Below are positions 9,811-23,200 of a stretch of 64,000 nucleotides of DNA, piece after piece (the stretch's first letter is position 1; every line of letters begins with the position of its first letter). Position numbers and translations under genes: made by a program. Origin of the DNA: Adiantum capillus-veneris (Eukaryota > Streptophyta > Polypodiopsida > Polypodiales > Pteridaceae); contig CM043971.1 of assembly GCA_014529385.2 (NCBI GenBank), positions 92,368,340 to 92,432,339 of the forward strand, read 5' to 3'. Below the pieces are notes generated by a model that was given only the letters and a program-made list of their open reading frames with translations, did not search any database and was not told the DNA's origin.

Positions 9811-11140
9811 CGAGAGAGAGAGTGAGGGAGGGGGTATAACAGCTTAGTACTTAGGCACCACAAAAGGATGGCGAATCCGCACACCCTTCACACATACACA
9901 AGCTCACTCCAAACACAAGATTAGGTGGCGATTCTGCACACCTCACATGGGCAAAACATTGCAAGAAAACATACTCACAAAACCTCAAGCTTTATTTAGA
10001 GAATAAGGCGATGAAATGGGGAGCATTGGGTAGGGGAATGAGAAAGGAGAGAGTGGTAGAGCACATATCGGATAGGTGGGAGTTGATGGCGAAGACTCGC
10101 ATGAGGGTTATGGCCATCATCCTTCATTTAGTTTCCCTTCATCTTTCATAGCCAAGGGTGTAGAGGTCATGCTCAAGACGCGCATGGTGATTGCGGTGAT
10201 GGTGATGGTGTGGGTGTGTGTGTGTGCACTAGGCACACACAGTGCATAGTGTGTTCTTTGGTGATGTTGTGTGTTTTTGTGTGATGGTGACCCCTCTTTA
10301 TATAGGGGAGGAGGGGGGGGGAGAAATTCTAGAATTTAGAAATGAAAAAATCATTATCTACATAGGCCATGTGACTGTGGGCCCCACTTGTCTGGCTGTG
10401 TGTATATGTGCCAAAACAGCTGTCTCATGAGAGAGAGACTAAGAGAGAAAAATGGGTTGATGAAAAAAAAGTGAGAGGTGATATGGAGAATAAAGTAATT
10501 ACAAGAGGGGAGAGAGGGGAGTGTGTTCAGAGGTGAATCTGTGTGCAGATGTGTGTGAACACAAAAAAATCAGGTAACCACCGGGTGGGGATGGGTCTAT
10601 GGGTACCTTTTTCAGTGAAACTGAGTGTGTGTGAGTGTGGGGGAGGTTATTTAGCTACAAGACAAGAGACATGGCACCCTTTAGAGAGAGGGGGGGGTAT
10701 TTGGGTCATGGGGTATGATAGGAGAGAGAAAGAGGGGGTGGGGTATACTATTTTGGAAGATAGGGTAAGTTGCATGTGAGTTAGGGTGCATTATTGGTGA
10801 GTTAGAATGCATTATTGGTGAGAGGTGGGGTAGCTTGAGGGGAGAGAGAAAGGAGAAAGGACACGGGGAAGAGAGAGGGGGTTGACCTTTTGAGTGGAGG
10901 AGAGGAAAAGGAACACCCAGCGGGGCAACAATGAAGAAAAAGGAGACAAGGTGGGGATGGGCTACCCCGCAGGCATGAGGTGGCCTATTTTACCTTTCCC
11001 ATATATTTATATAATCATACTTTATTTTTTTCTTACTTTTTCCAATGTCTTTTGTCACTCCCTCCCTAAGAGGGGGTTTTCATGGGGTGGGGACGAGAGA
11101 AGAGGGGTATGGGAGCTTGGCTTGTGAAAAGCCCCCATCA
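9560..11140 (-). mobile_element. 5' LTR of Gy1
   Basis: The 1581-bp LTR is collinear with 1854-3420. The main difference is a longer GA tract (about 9773-9820). It drives the element's transcript in minus-strand sense, and right-flanking CCAT (11141-11144) completes the target duplication. Confidence 0.93.
10297..10305 (-). promoter_or_regulatory. Predicted TATA box in the Gy1 5' LTR
   Basis: Minus-strand CTATATAAA. The same box is at 2577-2585, 25047-25055 and 29933-29941 in the other three LTR copies. Transcription would start shortly to the left. Confidence 0.6.
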
Positions 11141-11144
11141 CCAT

Positions 11145-11843
11145 CAAACAATCTCAAAACACCATAGAACTTGAAGGAGACCCTACTAACACCAATAGGT
11201 CGCTCGCCCTAAGGTCTATGAACCAAAACCCCAACGCAAAACACCCGGTGCAAAATCACGTAGGATGTCTGGCCGAAATTTGCAGGTCTTCGTTTCCAAA
11301 ATCTGAAGTGCCTAATGTGTAGCTCTACTCAATGTGAACGCGTGGATATGCTGCAATACAAAAGCGGACAACGTATGCTCACCCAATCACTATATGAAGC
11401 TCGTAGAAGGAGCTCGCAAAACCGGACCATACATGCGCAATGTAGGTATCAACGCATAGCTCTCGTCGGGGGGCAACACGCTGCACTTCTCCGCATTCAA
11501 TTCCGACCACCGGTGCACACGGAGCGTCAAGATGAAGCTCACACTCTCTCTCGTACACAGTACGCTCACTCACAGACTTCAAAACTTGTTTTTAAAAAAT
11601 GACAAAAGGGTTTTTTCATTAAGGTCAAAAAGTGGTATATATACCTTACAATTCTCAAACCCGAAAGTTCCAAATCAACCATCTACTCCATCTAACTTGT
11701 CAAAACTTGGATACAATCTAGAAACTTCTGTAAGTCCCAATATTTACAAGGTGAAAAATCACGTTTCCTCAATAAATGAATAATTACAAAAAATGATAAT
11801 CTTCCGAGTAGTCAGTTTTTGTGGGGTGTGTCCAGCTCTAACA
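11145..11843 (-). mobile_element. 5' LTR of element H, second part
   Basis: Continues the LTR interrupted by Gy1. It contains the half-palindrome TAGGATGTCT (11261-11270) that links it to the H leader, and a symmetrical TATA motif (ggtatatatacc near 11634). The outer end is placed at ...AGCTCTAACA because, with the TGTTGG start, it gives TGTT...AACA termini. That boundary is a guess. Confidence 0.4.
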
Positions 11844-11862
11844 AACCTACCCTGGAGGCTTG

Positions 11863-11967
<105 letters not shown>

Positions 11968-12017
11968 AGGTAGCGTCACGCCTGCTTTCCCCTAACCTCC
12001 ATGACTACCCCTTCTTC

Positions 12018-12037
12018 CTCCTGAGCTCTAATACCAA
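12018..12037 (-). promoter_or_regulatory. Primer-binding site of element I
   Basis: Minus-strand TTGGTATTAGAGCTCAGGAG is close to the initiator-Met tRNA primer site TGGTATCAGAGC and directly abuts the LTR at 12038. Confidence 0.7.
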
Positions 12038-12179
12038 TGTAAAACAGAGGGGATTGGCACATGCAAAAAACCACCTAACGATGCCCTATATAGGCCCTTG
12101 TTCGCGCTATTTATAGGACCCCCTTTACCACATGTCCGTCCTGGCCCTTGGCTTGCCCGGTATTACCCTAGTCCTAACA
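12038..12179 (-). mobile_element. Short LTR (142 bp) of element I, TRIM-like or small copia
   Basis: Starts TGTAAAACAG and ends AGTCCTAACA on the plus strand. In minus-strand sense it has a TATA box (CTATAAATAG, near 12112) and is followed by a methionine-type primer site. The very short LTR is typical of terminal-repeat miniature elements or small-LTR copia elements. No second copy is found in the window, because the internal region is cut by element H. Confidence 0.55.
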
Positions 12180-13180
12180 ATGAGAAATTCTAGAGTTCCA
12201 TAACCTAACGTATTTGAAAGATTTAATTGATTACTCACCAGCTGGTACCCTATCAATAGTAGAAGGGAGAGGCTCCTTCAATGTGGCCCTAGCTCGCATT
12301 AGATCTTTAATCTCTCTTTCTCCTACCAAACATGCCCTACAACCATGTCTATCCACCATGGACATGACTCTTATCTCCCAAGATGTGTTCCTATATGCAA
12401 GAGATGTAAAACACATTTGGCCTGCATTAACAAAAAAAACCAAGAAATCTGTAAACCAAGAAATTTGTGTTACTTGTGACAAAAATTTCCTCTTTCTTGC
12501 TAGCCCAGTCTGTAAATATAAATGCTCCCTTTTTAAAGCATGTAGCCTTCTTTTCCATAAGGACACTCACATCATCTTTCAAGCCTCTCCCCCTGGCCTA
12601 GGGAATCAATTGGCATAAAGGAATGGGTTGACAATAAAAAAAACTAAACATGCACGTGGATTATAGAATATCCTCCCATGATTCATGTAGAGTGTGTGTT
12701 CATCCCCTATCTCTGTCTCAGTTTCCACCTCATGCATGACCACATAAGAGACTATTTGCAAACATGCCTCATGTACACTGTGTGTTCATCCCCTATCTCT
12801 ATGTCTCAATTTCCATCTCATCCTTGACCACATAAGGGACTATTCGCAAACATGCCTCTTGTAGAGAAAGAGACTCATCAAGACATATATAGAATTGTGG
12901 CGAAAGTCTTAATTCTACAAATCTTCCTCTTGTGTCTTGAGACTCTTAGTCAAAGGATACACTTACTTGATCACTACTCTCCATAACATCTGAAGGTGTT
13001 GAAACAAGTTTTCTTCTTCTCCATGCCCAACCACAAGGAGAAGGACTAGCAAAAAATAACACCACAACCAAAACCATTACTACTCAAATTAAACCAACTT
13101 TCAAAGTAAAGTTCTTAACTAAACCAACACTATTTGATACCATCCAAAACTATCTTAATTGGATAAAAACTACCTCTATC
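12180..13180. other. Unassigned region with an 86-bp tandem duplication
   Basis: Two units, 12684-12769 and 12770-12857, repeat the phrase beginning catgta and ending in a 'cataag..actatt' block with a few changes. Open frames at 12214-12618 (+) and 12231-12566 (-) overlap and neither resembles a family I recognise. The remainder is AT-rich without signals. Confidence 0.5.
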
Positions 13181-14480
13181 CATCCATATTGGCTTGGATG
13201 GCTAGAATAAGTTTTTATCTACTTTAAAAGTATTTTTTTAAACTAAACCTAAACTATCTAAAACCATCCAAATTAATTTTCTAAATTAAATCAAAAAAAT
13301 TTAAAACCATCTAAAACTATTTGAGCCAAAATTTTCTCAATTAAATCCAAATTGCCTTCAACCACGCACTTTCACCTACTTTCAAAGAAACTAATTGAAA
13401 CCATCCAAAACTATCTCCAGCCATCCATGGTGTGGATGGCTAGAGGTAGTTTCACCTATTTTTGAAGTAAAGTTCTTAATTGAACAAAAAATAAACCATG
13501 CATACCAATGTGGATGGCTAGAGAAAATTCCATTTCATTGCAAAAGTGTCTCATAAACATCTACAATATCCAAGCAAAGGCTTCACAAAGAATTATATTT
13601 AAATACATTGTATTCAAAAGAATTATATTTAAATGCATTCAAAAGATTTGTATTCCACCAATAAAGACTGACATAATGCATTCAAAAGCTTTCTATGTCA
13701 CCAATAAAGACCGACATGGCAATCCAGGACCTATAAACCCATTTGTACACCATTTCTCAATTTCCTCAAGCCATCCATGCCAACATGGATGGCTAGAGGT
13801 AGTTTCACATGCTTTAAAAGTAAAGTTAACTAAACCAAAACTATGTGAAACCATCCACACCAATGTGGATGGCTAGATACAATTCTATTGGATTGCAAAA
13901 GTCTCTCATAGAAATCTATGTCAATGTGGATGGATAGATGTAGTTTTATCTACTTTAAAAGTAAAGTCCTTAGTTATGCCGATGTGGATGGCTAGAGACA
14001 ACTCCATTTGATTACAAAATTATCTCATAAATATCTACAACAACCATGCAAAGGTTTTGCAAAGCATCATTCAGAAGATTTACATGTCACCAATATGGAT
14101 TGACATCGAAATTTGAGACCCATAACCTTGTTCGCACACTGTTTTTAAGTTTCCTCAATCCATACACACTAACATGGATGGCTAGAGGTAGTCTTACCTA
14201 CTTTGAAAGTGAAATTTTTAACTCGACCATTTAAAAAAAAAAAACCACCCATGCCAACAAGAATAACTTGACACAGCTTCACCTACTTTAAAATAGAGTT
14301 CTTCACTCAACCAAAATTGTCTAAAACCATTTATGCCAACATAGATGGATAGAGACAATTCCAATGGATTGCAAAAGTCTCTCATAAACATCTATAATAG
14401 ACACACAAAGGCTTCACAAAGAATTACATTTAAATGCATTAAAAAGTAGATATGAGTGTAATTTGATCATGTTCATAGTG
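13180..14480. repeat. Degenerate tandem-repeat block containing 'atggatggctaga'
   Basis: The words tggatggctagaggtagtttcacctac, ctttaaaagtaaagttctta and attgcaaaagtctctcataaacatct recur in order at least eight times (for example near 13191, 13434, 13511, 13788, 13866, 13985 and 14176). Units are roughly 90-180 bp with deletions and A-rich inserts. It looks like an old minisatellite. No coding frame is credible. Confidence 0.75.
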
Positions 14481-16059
14481 TTCATGGATGCATGACCTAT
14501 GTCTGTCCATGTTTCTGACCCTTTTCTTAGACATCTCCTCACCATAAATATGTCCAAATTGAATTTTGGAAGATGCTAAACAATGTGGATAAGGGACATG
14601 GATTTGATAAAAAATATTTTAGGGGATTTGTGGCAGTTGAATCAAGTGCCAATTGGAGTGTTGTGCGCATGGATCTATAATTTGACAATAGAATTTGACA
14701 TAATATCAAGTGCCTTTGTCTAGCATTTCAGGAGGACTACAAGAGTTTTTCCCACAAATGCATAAGCACACCTATAGAGAATGTGGTAGAGGTTTGCAAG
14801 GGAAAGCTTGGGAGATTTTTGGCCTAGTAAGATGCATGAGTGCCTCATTGGAGGTAGAGATTTGTGTTGCAAAAGCATTACGGGACTTTGTTCCCACCAC
14901 AAACTTGTCCCAATCCAAACATGTGAGTCTGTGTGCCTCTGTTCATTACAAGGAGCACAGAGGTTTAAATGAGGCCTTGGATGTAGGCATGACTTTAGTT
15001 GTGCTTCAAAGTGTGAAGTACAATGCCTACCTAAAAAGTGCTGGGCATTCCGCATGTCCATGTATTGAAAATTTGGCTGATCAATTCATGAGTTGACCTT
15101 TCTTTGCTACAAGGGAAGGAAAGAAACTAGTTGACCTCACACACTCCTCAATGTATGAAATGGGTGTTAATAGTCTCAAAATGAATGGAACAATACTTCA
15201 AGAAAAGAGTCTTATGGGGAAGATGCCAAATTTTTATTGATACCAAGGTTGCATTGGAGGAGGCCAACCACAATCTAGAATATGATATTCTCACGACTTC
15301 AATGACGTGTACTCAAAATCCATTTGGGCTAGGTGTGAGTCATGGCTAGAATTTATGTAGCAAAGAAATTTGGGCAATAAGAAGAGTAGGTTCATTATGA
15401 TAAAAAGAACAAGTAAGTACTTCACTCATAGGGTGTTGGTGTCTTGTAAGTGTGGCACTTGTTATCGATGTCCACTATATGCTAAGCACAAATAAGATAA
15501 AAAAATACTCGTGCTTTTGCTTAAAGCTAAGTAGGGAGATCCATGTAAAATTGGTTGGTGATGTAAGGCCCAATGAGAAATTCCTGCAAGTTGAGAGCCT
15601 CAGGATCAAAGACCACGACCTTCATATATAGTTTAAGATGATCCATGCAAGAGAATATTGGTGGGATTTAGAGGCAGTTAGAATTGTGGTGGTGAAGAAG
15701 TGGGATTAGTGGGAGGGGTGGGAGAGGTGGTGGACCTGCACGAGGTATTTCTTCTCGCACCCGCCATGCAATTTTTAGTCCAGATAGTGGGATAGTGGAC
15801 TTGTGTAGGATGGTACTTTCATTTTACCCCTCTTGCATAATAGGAGCCCACGTCACTTGGTTTTGAATACTTAATGATAAAAATTTTATTATTATGGGAA
15901 GGTTCCTACATAAGTATCAAGTAGAGCAAAATGTGTGTGTGTGCATGTGTGAGAGAGAGAGAGAGAGAGAGAGGGAGGGAGGGAGGGAGAAAATGAAAGA
16001 AAGGAAAGTGGTGGTATTTCTAAGCCTTTGCTTCTCCATCCATTTGATAATAGGAAAAA
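14481..16059. other. Unassigned AT-rich region
   Basis: A 128-codon frame at 14710-15096 (+) overlaps a comparable opposite-strand frame and resembles no family I know. A GA/GGGA simple repeat lies at 15951-15990. Nothing else is supported. Confidence 0.5.
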
Positions 16060-17600
16060 AAAATTGAAGGACCCAAGTGAGCTCCCACAAGAACTTGAAT
16101 GGTAGTCATATGACAAGTAGCATCAAAATCAATGCCCTTTTCTTTAGCACACCATTTTGCCACAAGTTAAGCCTTACATCAATCAACACGACCTTCAGAC
16201 TTACATATTAACTTGAAAATCCACCTATAATGGAGGGCCTTTTTGCAAGTAGGAAAGTCGCACAAAGATCATGTGCCATTATTCACAATAGCATTATACT
16301 CGAATTGCATTGCAACCAACCAATTTTTGACTTTTGTGCTTTATCAAATGTAAAGGTTCTTCCTCAAAAGAAAAATTTAGCCATGGCCAAAACATAAAAA
16401 AAATTATGCATGATGCATGCTAAGAACTTGAACATTATAATTAGACAAAGGTGCACCCAATTTACTGTCATGCACGGTTTGCACCAACCATCTTGGCATG
16501 CTTCTAGCTTGCTCATGTATAGCTCTATCCTCATCAATGACATCTTGTAAGGTCTCATAAGAAAATGGATGATAAATATAGCATCATTTGAAACCTACAT
16601 AGGTTGCACAAGTGCCTCATTAGAACTTACATTTGTATTCCCACCATTAACCAAAAGACAACAATATATCATAAATCTTTTGTGAACTTATATGTCTCCT
16701 TTGTACCCCTTCATGCATGCTAGCAACAACTCAACTACATCTCTCCCCAAACATCTTGACTAATGAAGATGCACTTTGTTTGTTGATGATACAACTTCTA
16801 ACCTTTGCTCTTTAGATAATAACCAACAGAAATACATCACAACCTTATCATCCAATTTTTTGCATTGTTGCTCGGGCACCAATCCATAAGCCAAGCAACC
16901 AAACACATGAAATTATCCAATCTATGGCTTCTTGCCATTCCAAGACGGATATGGAGTGATGGATTGCAATGCTTTAGTGAGACACTTGTTTAATATATAC
17001 ACAACACACATGATACCCTTGCACAAGAATGGACATGTGGCAAAGCTTGGATATTGACCATACATCATGAAATCTCTATAAGTGACCTATTTTTTGCCTT
17101 GGTAACACCATATTTTTAGGAATGTATAGCACTATACATTGTTCTTTTATCCCATGACTTGCCATTAATGCATTAAATTCCTTAGACATATACCCTCTCG
17201 ATCAAAATAGAAGGCACCCGCAATACAACTAGATACATTTTCAACCATAAGTAGAAATTATTGAAGCAAGTAAACACTTCAATCTATGTATTAAATGGAT
17301 ACATCGATGTATGCATGGAGTAATCATCAATATAAATGACAAGTGATTCTAAAAAATGGAGTATGCATCATATTTTTGACAAGCTACAATGTGAAAATAG
17401 CTTGTACATAGCCATCCTTAGAAACCTTGGAGAATTTTTTTTTCCAAAGGTGTAGCCTTGACATACATTTTTCAAGGTTATGTCACGAGGGGGCAACAAA
17501 TTAGCCAAATTAATTCCTTTCAATACAACAAATTGACAAAAATTTGGGAACATAGTCCATAGAGATAAACTAATTTGTGGATCAAAATATGTTGACCCAC
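16060..17600 (-). pseudogene. Ty1/copia relic J (pre-integrase, integrase, RT)
   Basis: Heavily decayed copia pol reads in minus-strand sense. From right to left it shows a GAG-pre-integrase-like piece (LPPRDITLKNVC and following, about 17440-17510), the integrase start (VIYIDDYS near 17325-17355), the region equivalent to DRxGxY-x-FNALMASHGIK (about 17150-17210), and the RT fingers (WIFKL, then an AKxKGIDF-like stretch, about 16100-16230). The word order matches copia element A in this window, so J looks like an older member of a related family. Many stops and frameshifts are present, and no LTRs were recognised. Confidence 0.65.
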
Positions 17601-18869
17601 ACCTCTTATGCAAGTCATAAAAAGGACAGATGGATCCTCGCTTTACAAGGAAAAGCAAAGGAAGAAGAAAGCTGCCTGAAATAGAGCTAGTGAGAGTATT
17701 TTTGAAGTGGATAGAGAATCCCACTTTAAGAAGTTTTTCCCTGTGTTTCCTTATCAATAATGAGAAAAAAAAATTCATCAATTTTTCTTTACGTTGAGAG
17801 CATATAAGGGAATGATGCTCAAATTACTAGACTAGACTCAATCATTAGAGCAAGACTTATTTCCCTATATATAGACTCTCCATCTCTATTTTGGAAACAA
17901 TTAGACTCTACAAAGAGCTTTGTGAGAGCTCTACCATCCTTTCAACTCTATTCTTACATGACCTTAACATTCATTCTTGAAAAATATGTCTACACACTAT
18001 GAGGATGCAATTGTACTTTTGACAAAGCCCTCATGAAGCTCTCCCATCTCCTATGAGTTTGTTTGGTCAATGTCGCTGATGGTCACCTCGTAGATGATTA
18101 TGCCTTGCCCAAGTCATAAATTTTGATGTAATTTATTCTATTTTTATGAAAAAGCCTTGTGAAAAAGTTTTTATGACTTTTAAACCGTTGTATATTTAGA
18201 GATGTATTCTTTTGTCATGAGCCTAAAACCTGTAAGCTGGCCATTGGCCATATGAAAAGCCCTAGGTTTAAAGCTCAAAAGACCTTAGTCTAAAAGGGCA
18301 ATTCTAACGTTATCTAAAGTGTTGAAGAGATTTTTGTGCTTATAACTCTGAGTAGCTACTCAACAGCAACTTGTAACCGAATTTTGTCATGATTTGGTAA
18401 TCAAAATTCTATTCAAGAATTGCATTGTGTTTCTTGTCTCATGCTCTTTCAATTTTAGTATAATCATTCTCAGTTTTGCTTTGGTTTGTGACTATGTGTT
18501 TGTGAGCTATATCTACAGATTTGAGTGCCAAAGTGATTGTTTTATGACATTTTGAGCATAGGGGAATGTTTCTAGTGACCTATTTGGACTATAATGTTGT
18601 AGTTTTCAAGACTTGGACCGTGATGGATTGGAATTTTGGTACCTTGTCGGATGACCTCCAGACTTTGTAGGTTAGTATCCCTAGGCCTAATATAGCTTTC
18701 CCCAAAGTTTCATCACATTCCGAGTTCAATTGGGCAACAAAAATGCCATGATGATCTTGAGCGGCGAGATAAGACATAGGCAAGTTTTCATATTGAGGCG
18801 GTCCGGGGCGGGCAACAAGAAGAGCAACCTCTAGACACCCTTCAAGGCTCCCGTGCTGCTCAATGGGGC
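17601..18869. other. Unassigned AT-rich region
   Basis: No coding frame, repeat or terminal structure is supported. Confidence 0.4.
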
Positions 18870-20810
<1,941 letters not shown>

Positions 20811-21711
20811 TGTTGAGACCATGATATAAGTGAATAGTACAACTAAGAAAATCCAATATTGAGGGGTCTAAAAAATATGTACATGTCAAATATAAATAAT
20901 ATAAGTGGATAAAATATAAAGGGGTCAAAAGAAATCTCTCTCATTATGAGGCTACCATAAAAAGATAAATATTTTTGGTGTTCTAATTTTTTAGAAAAAA
21001 AACAAAATAGATATAGGAAGGGGAAAATCACAATAGTGAAAAAATATACACATAAATAAAACTAGTTTTTTTGGATTTTTGTTGGGGTGGAGTTACACCA
21101 TATATAAGAGAAGCTTACATGAAAATATTTCTATATGGAATAAAGAGTATGAAAAATGGTAAGAAAAATTGTGGTAATGGTGAGGCAATGTACAGAGCAT
21201 AAATAACACACACCTAGGAAGAAATATTTTAATAAATATCAAAATAATTATGAAAAAATCTTTTATTTAGGCCCTATATACAAAGAAATATTTACATACG
21301 CATGGGCCATAATATACTTATATTTTTATATTGTTTATTTTTTTTGGCTCAACTAGCCCAATGCCTAGCTAATTGAGGGTTTTTTATTTCAGTAAGGAGA
21401 TATGGGAAAAGTCCCCTAACTCACACGCACCTATATACAGTGAAAGGGTGAGGGTAACCACAGTGTTTGAGTGATTTGATAGGGTGAGATAACTCACTAT
21501 GGCAATTATGGAGAGCCGAAAAACGGCTATCAATATCAAAGAGTGATGGTTTGTTGGTTGTGTTGATAGATTAGTTCACGAGGTTCACTTCTTAAGGTTG
21601 ACACCCTCGAAGAGTCTCCATGCACCATGTGAGTCACTTCCCTAAGTATTGACATTATGCTAGTGCCAGATAGTTATGTTAGAGATGCTCGATCGCGATT
21701 ACCCACTAACA
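20811..21711 (+). mobile_element. Probable 5' LTR of gypsy element K
   Basis: The right end ...CCCACTAACA is fixed by the adjoining primer site. The left end is placed at TGTTGAGACC (20811), giving 901 bp, by eye only. A TATA-like ccatatataag occurs near 21096. The body is very AT-rich. Confidence 0.45.
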
Positions 21712-21943
21712 TTGGTTCCACTATCGGGGAATGATCCTTAGGTGGTGAGTGAGTTTGTCGTAATCATAGCCTTCTTTTCTAGAGATTTTGTTACCCATTC
21801 TGTTTATACCTTAGCAGTGAAGCAACATTGGTGTCGCTATCGGGGGATGATCCTTAGGTGGTGAGTGACCTAGTCATAGTAAGAGCCTTCTTTTCTAGAG
21901 ATTTTGTTACCCATTGTGTTTATACCTTAGCAGTGAAGCAACT
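21712..21943 (+). repeat. Two tandem 116-bp units, each starting with a primer-binding site
   Basis: Unit 1 starts TTGGTTCCACTATCGGGGAA (21712-21731), next to the LTR end. Unit 2 starts TTGGTGTCGCTATCGGGGGA (21828-21847). Both continue with tgatccttaggtggtgagtg and end ...agcagtgaagcaac. Only the first is positioned to prime cDNA synthesis. The second is a duplicated, diverged copy. Confidence 0.85.
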
Positions 21944-22611
21944 AGGCACTAGATTTAGTGCTTGGTAGAGGCTAGGAGTTGAGTACATGCTAGATCTACA
22001 CTTGAGAGGCAAAGAGAGCTGGGAGTGAGATACAAAAGGCATTTCATTCTTCAACTTTCTCGATGCTTTGAAAGTATTGTTCCATATTCCATTTTGCCTT
22101 CAATTTGCACTATTTTGTTTGTTTTTGTTCATAGATTCATTTCAGTAGCTAGCAGTAGGGTAAGTTGCAACTACACCATCAAAATTGGGTTGAAAGATTA
22201 GGGCATAAATTGTCAAAAACCATATTTTAGGCAAAATAACCATAGCTTTGAAATTTTGAAAATTTGATGGTAGAGACCTAAAAGCTGATCCAAAATCAAA
22301 TAGTTAGTGCCAAATCATATCAATAAACTCATAGGAAGAAGTTTCATCCAGTTTTGTGGAGGAACATGGATTGCGATCCATGTAGCTCTAAGAGTGTTTG
22401 AGCAAAAAACTGGTACCATTTGATAGAGACTGCTTCTAGGAAAAAAAAACCAAAATTTGGGATCAAATTGACACCAAAAACGCACTCTAAACAAAGAAAT
22501 CAAACAAAACCTTCAAATGCTTGGAAATTGACCAAAACTTGGGGCTTTTCAACTTTTAGTGATCCAAACTCAAAAAGTTTTGGGAATTAGCATCTATAGA
22601 GCATAGACAAC
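21944..22611 (+). mobile_element. Leader of element K, part 1 (with palindrome 22364-22383)
   Basis: Non-coding leader downstream of the primer site. It holds palindrome ACATGGAT-TGCG-ATCCATGT at 22364-22383. The leader is interrupted after ACAAC (22607-22611) by copia A and resumes at 34238. Confidence 0.65.
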
Positions 22612-22838
22612 TGTTACCATATACATGTGGTAGTGATGTGTGTGAACACACTAGGACCGCCAGGGCATTTTTTCCCTCTTTAGGAGGTTTTTTCCCCCGT
22701 GCATTGTATATACGCCCATCACTTTAGGGCTATCTATCTTTCCATTGCACACTAAGTAACACACTCTCTATTGTGTGCCTTGAGCTTCCTTCGTCTTCTC
22801 TAAGCTGTGTGTGTTTCTCTGCAACCCTAATTCCAACA
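22612..22838 (+). mobile_element. 5' LTR of copia A
   Basis: 227 bp, TG...CA, with a TATA-like tgtatatac near 22705. Closely matches the copy at 34006-34232. Confidence 0.95.
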
Positions 22839-22840
22839 AT

Positions 22841-22860
22841 TGGTATCAGAGCAGGTCACG
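22841..22860 (+). promoter_or_regulatory. Primer-binding site of copia A (initiator-Met tRNA type)
   Basis: tggtatcagagcaggtcacg lies two bases after the LTR. It matches the common plant copia primer site TGGTATCAGAGC. Confidence 0.9.
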
Positions 22861-23200
22861 TGCTCCCGGGCTTAGTCGCACGCTGCTCCAGCACACGCCT
22901 GCTCACTTTCTCCGATTTCAGTGAGCTTTGGAAAGCGTTCGTAGGTCGAAAAATATTTTGAGCAAGCTCATAGAGCTTGGTCTGCTCAGAATTTTGATTT
23001 GGACTCATTTCGGCCTCCGTTTCCACTACAGGCAGTATTGCACAGGCTATTTCGTCATTCTATGCAGAATTTCTGTCAGTGCCATTTTCTGCATAACATG
23101 TGTATTATAGTCTTCTACGGTTTGTGCTATATAGCACAGGTTGTTCTCTCTCCGTTTCTCCTATTTTCGAGTAGTTTTCACATCATGTGTAGCATTTACC

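Larger units (their letters stand above)
1854..11140 (-). mobile_element. Gy1: complete Ty3/gypsy retrotransposon, Tat type (two RNase H domains)
   Basis: The 9.29-kb element is bounded by two similar LTRs (1854-3420 and 9560-11140) and flanked by CCAT duplications. In minus-strand sense the order is 5' LTR, primer site, short leader ORFs, gag with CCHC knuckle, protease, RT, gypsy RNase H, a second plant-type RNase H, integrase, polypurine tract, 3' LTR. The second RNase H lies between the gypsy RNase H and integrase, as in the Tat lineage. The LTRs look only a few percent diverged by eye, which suggests a fairly young insertion. The coding region is nevertheless inactive, with frameshifts in gag, RT and integrase, in-frame stops, and an RT active-site change. 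Confidence 0.93.

Noticed and set aside
12214-12618. Overlapping frames on both strands as a host exon
   Set aside because: No family recognised and no splice or start context that favours one strand.
14710-15096. 128-codon frame as a possible gene
   Set aside because: An overlapping opposite-strand frame is equally long and neither has recognisable domains.
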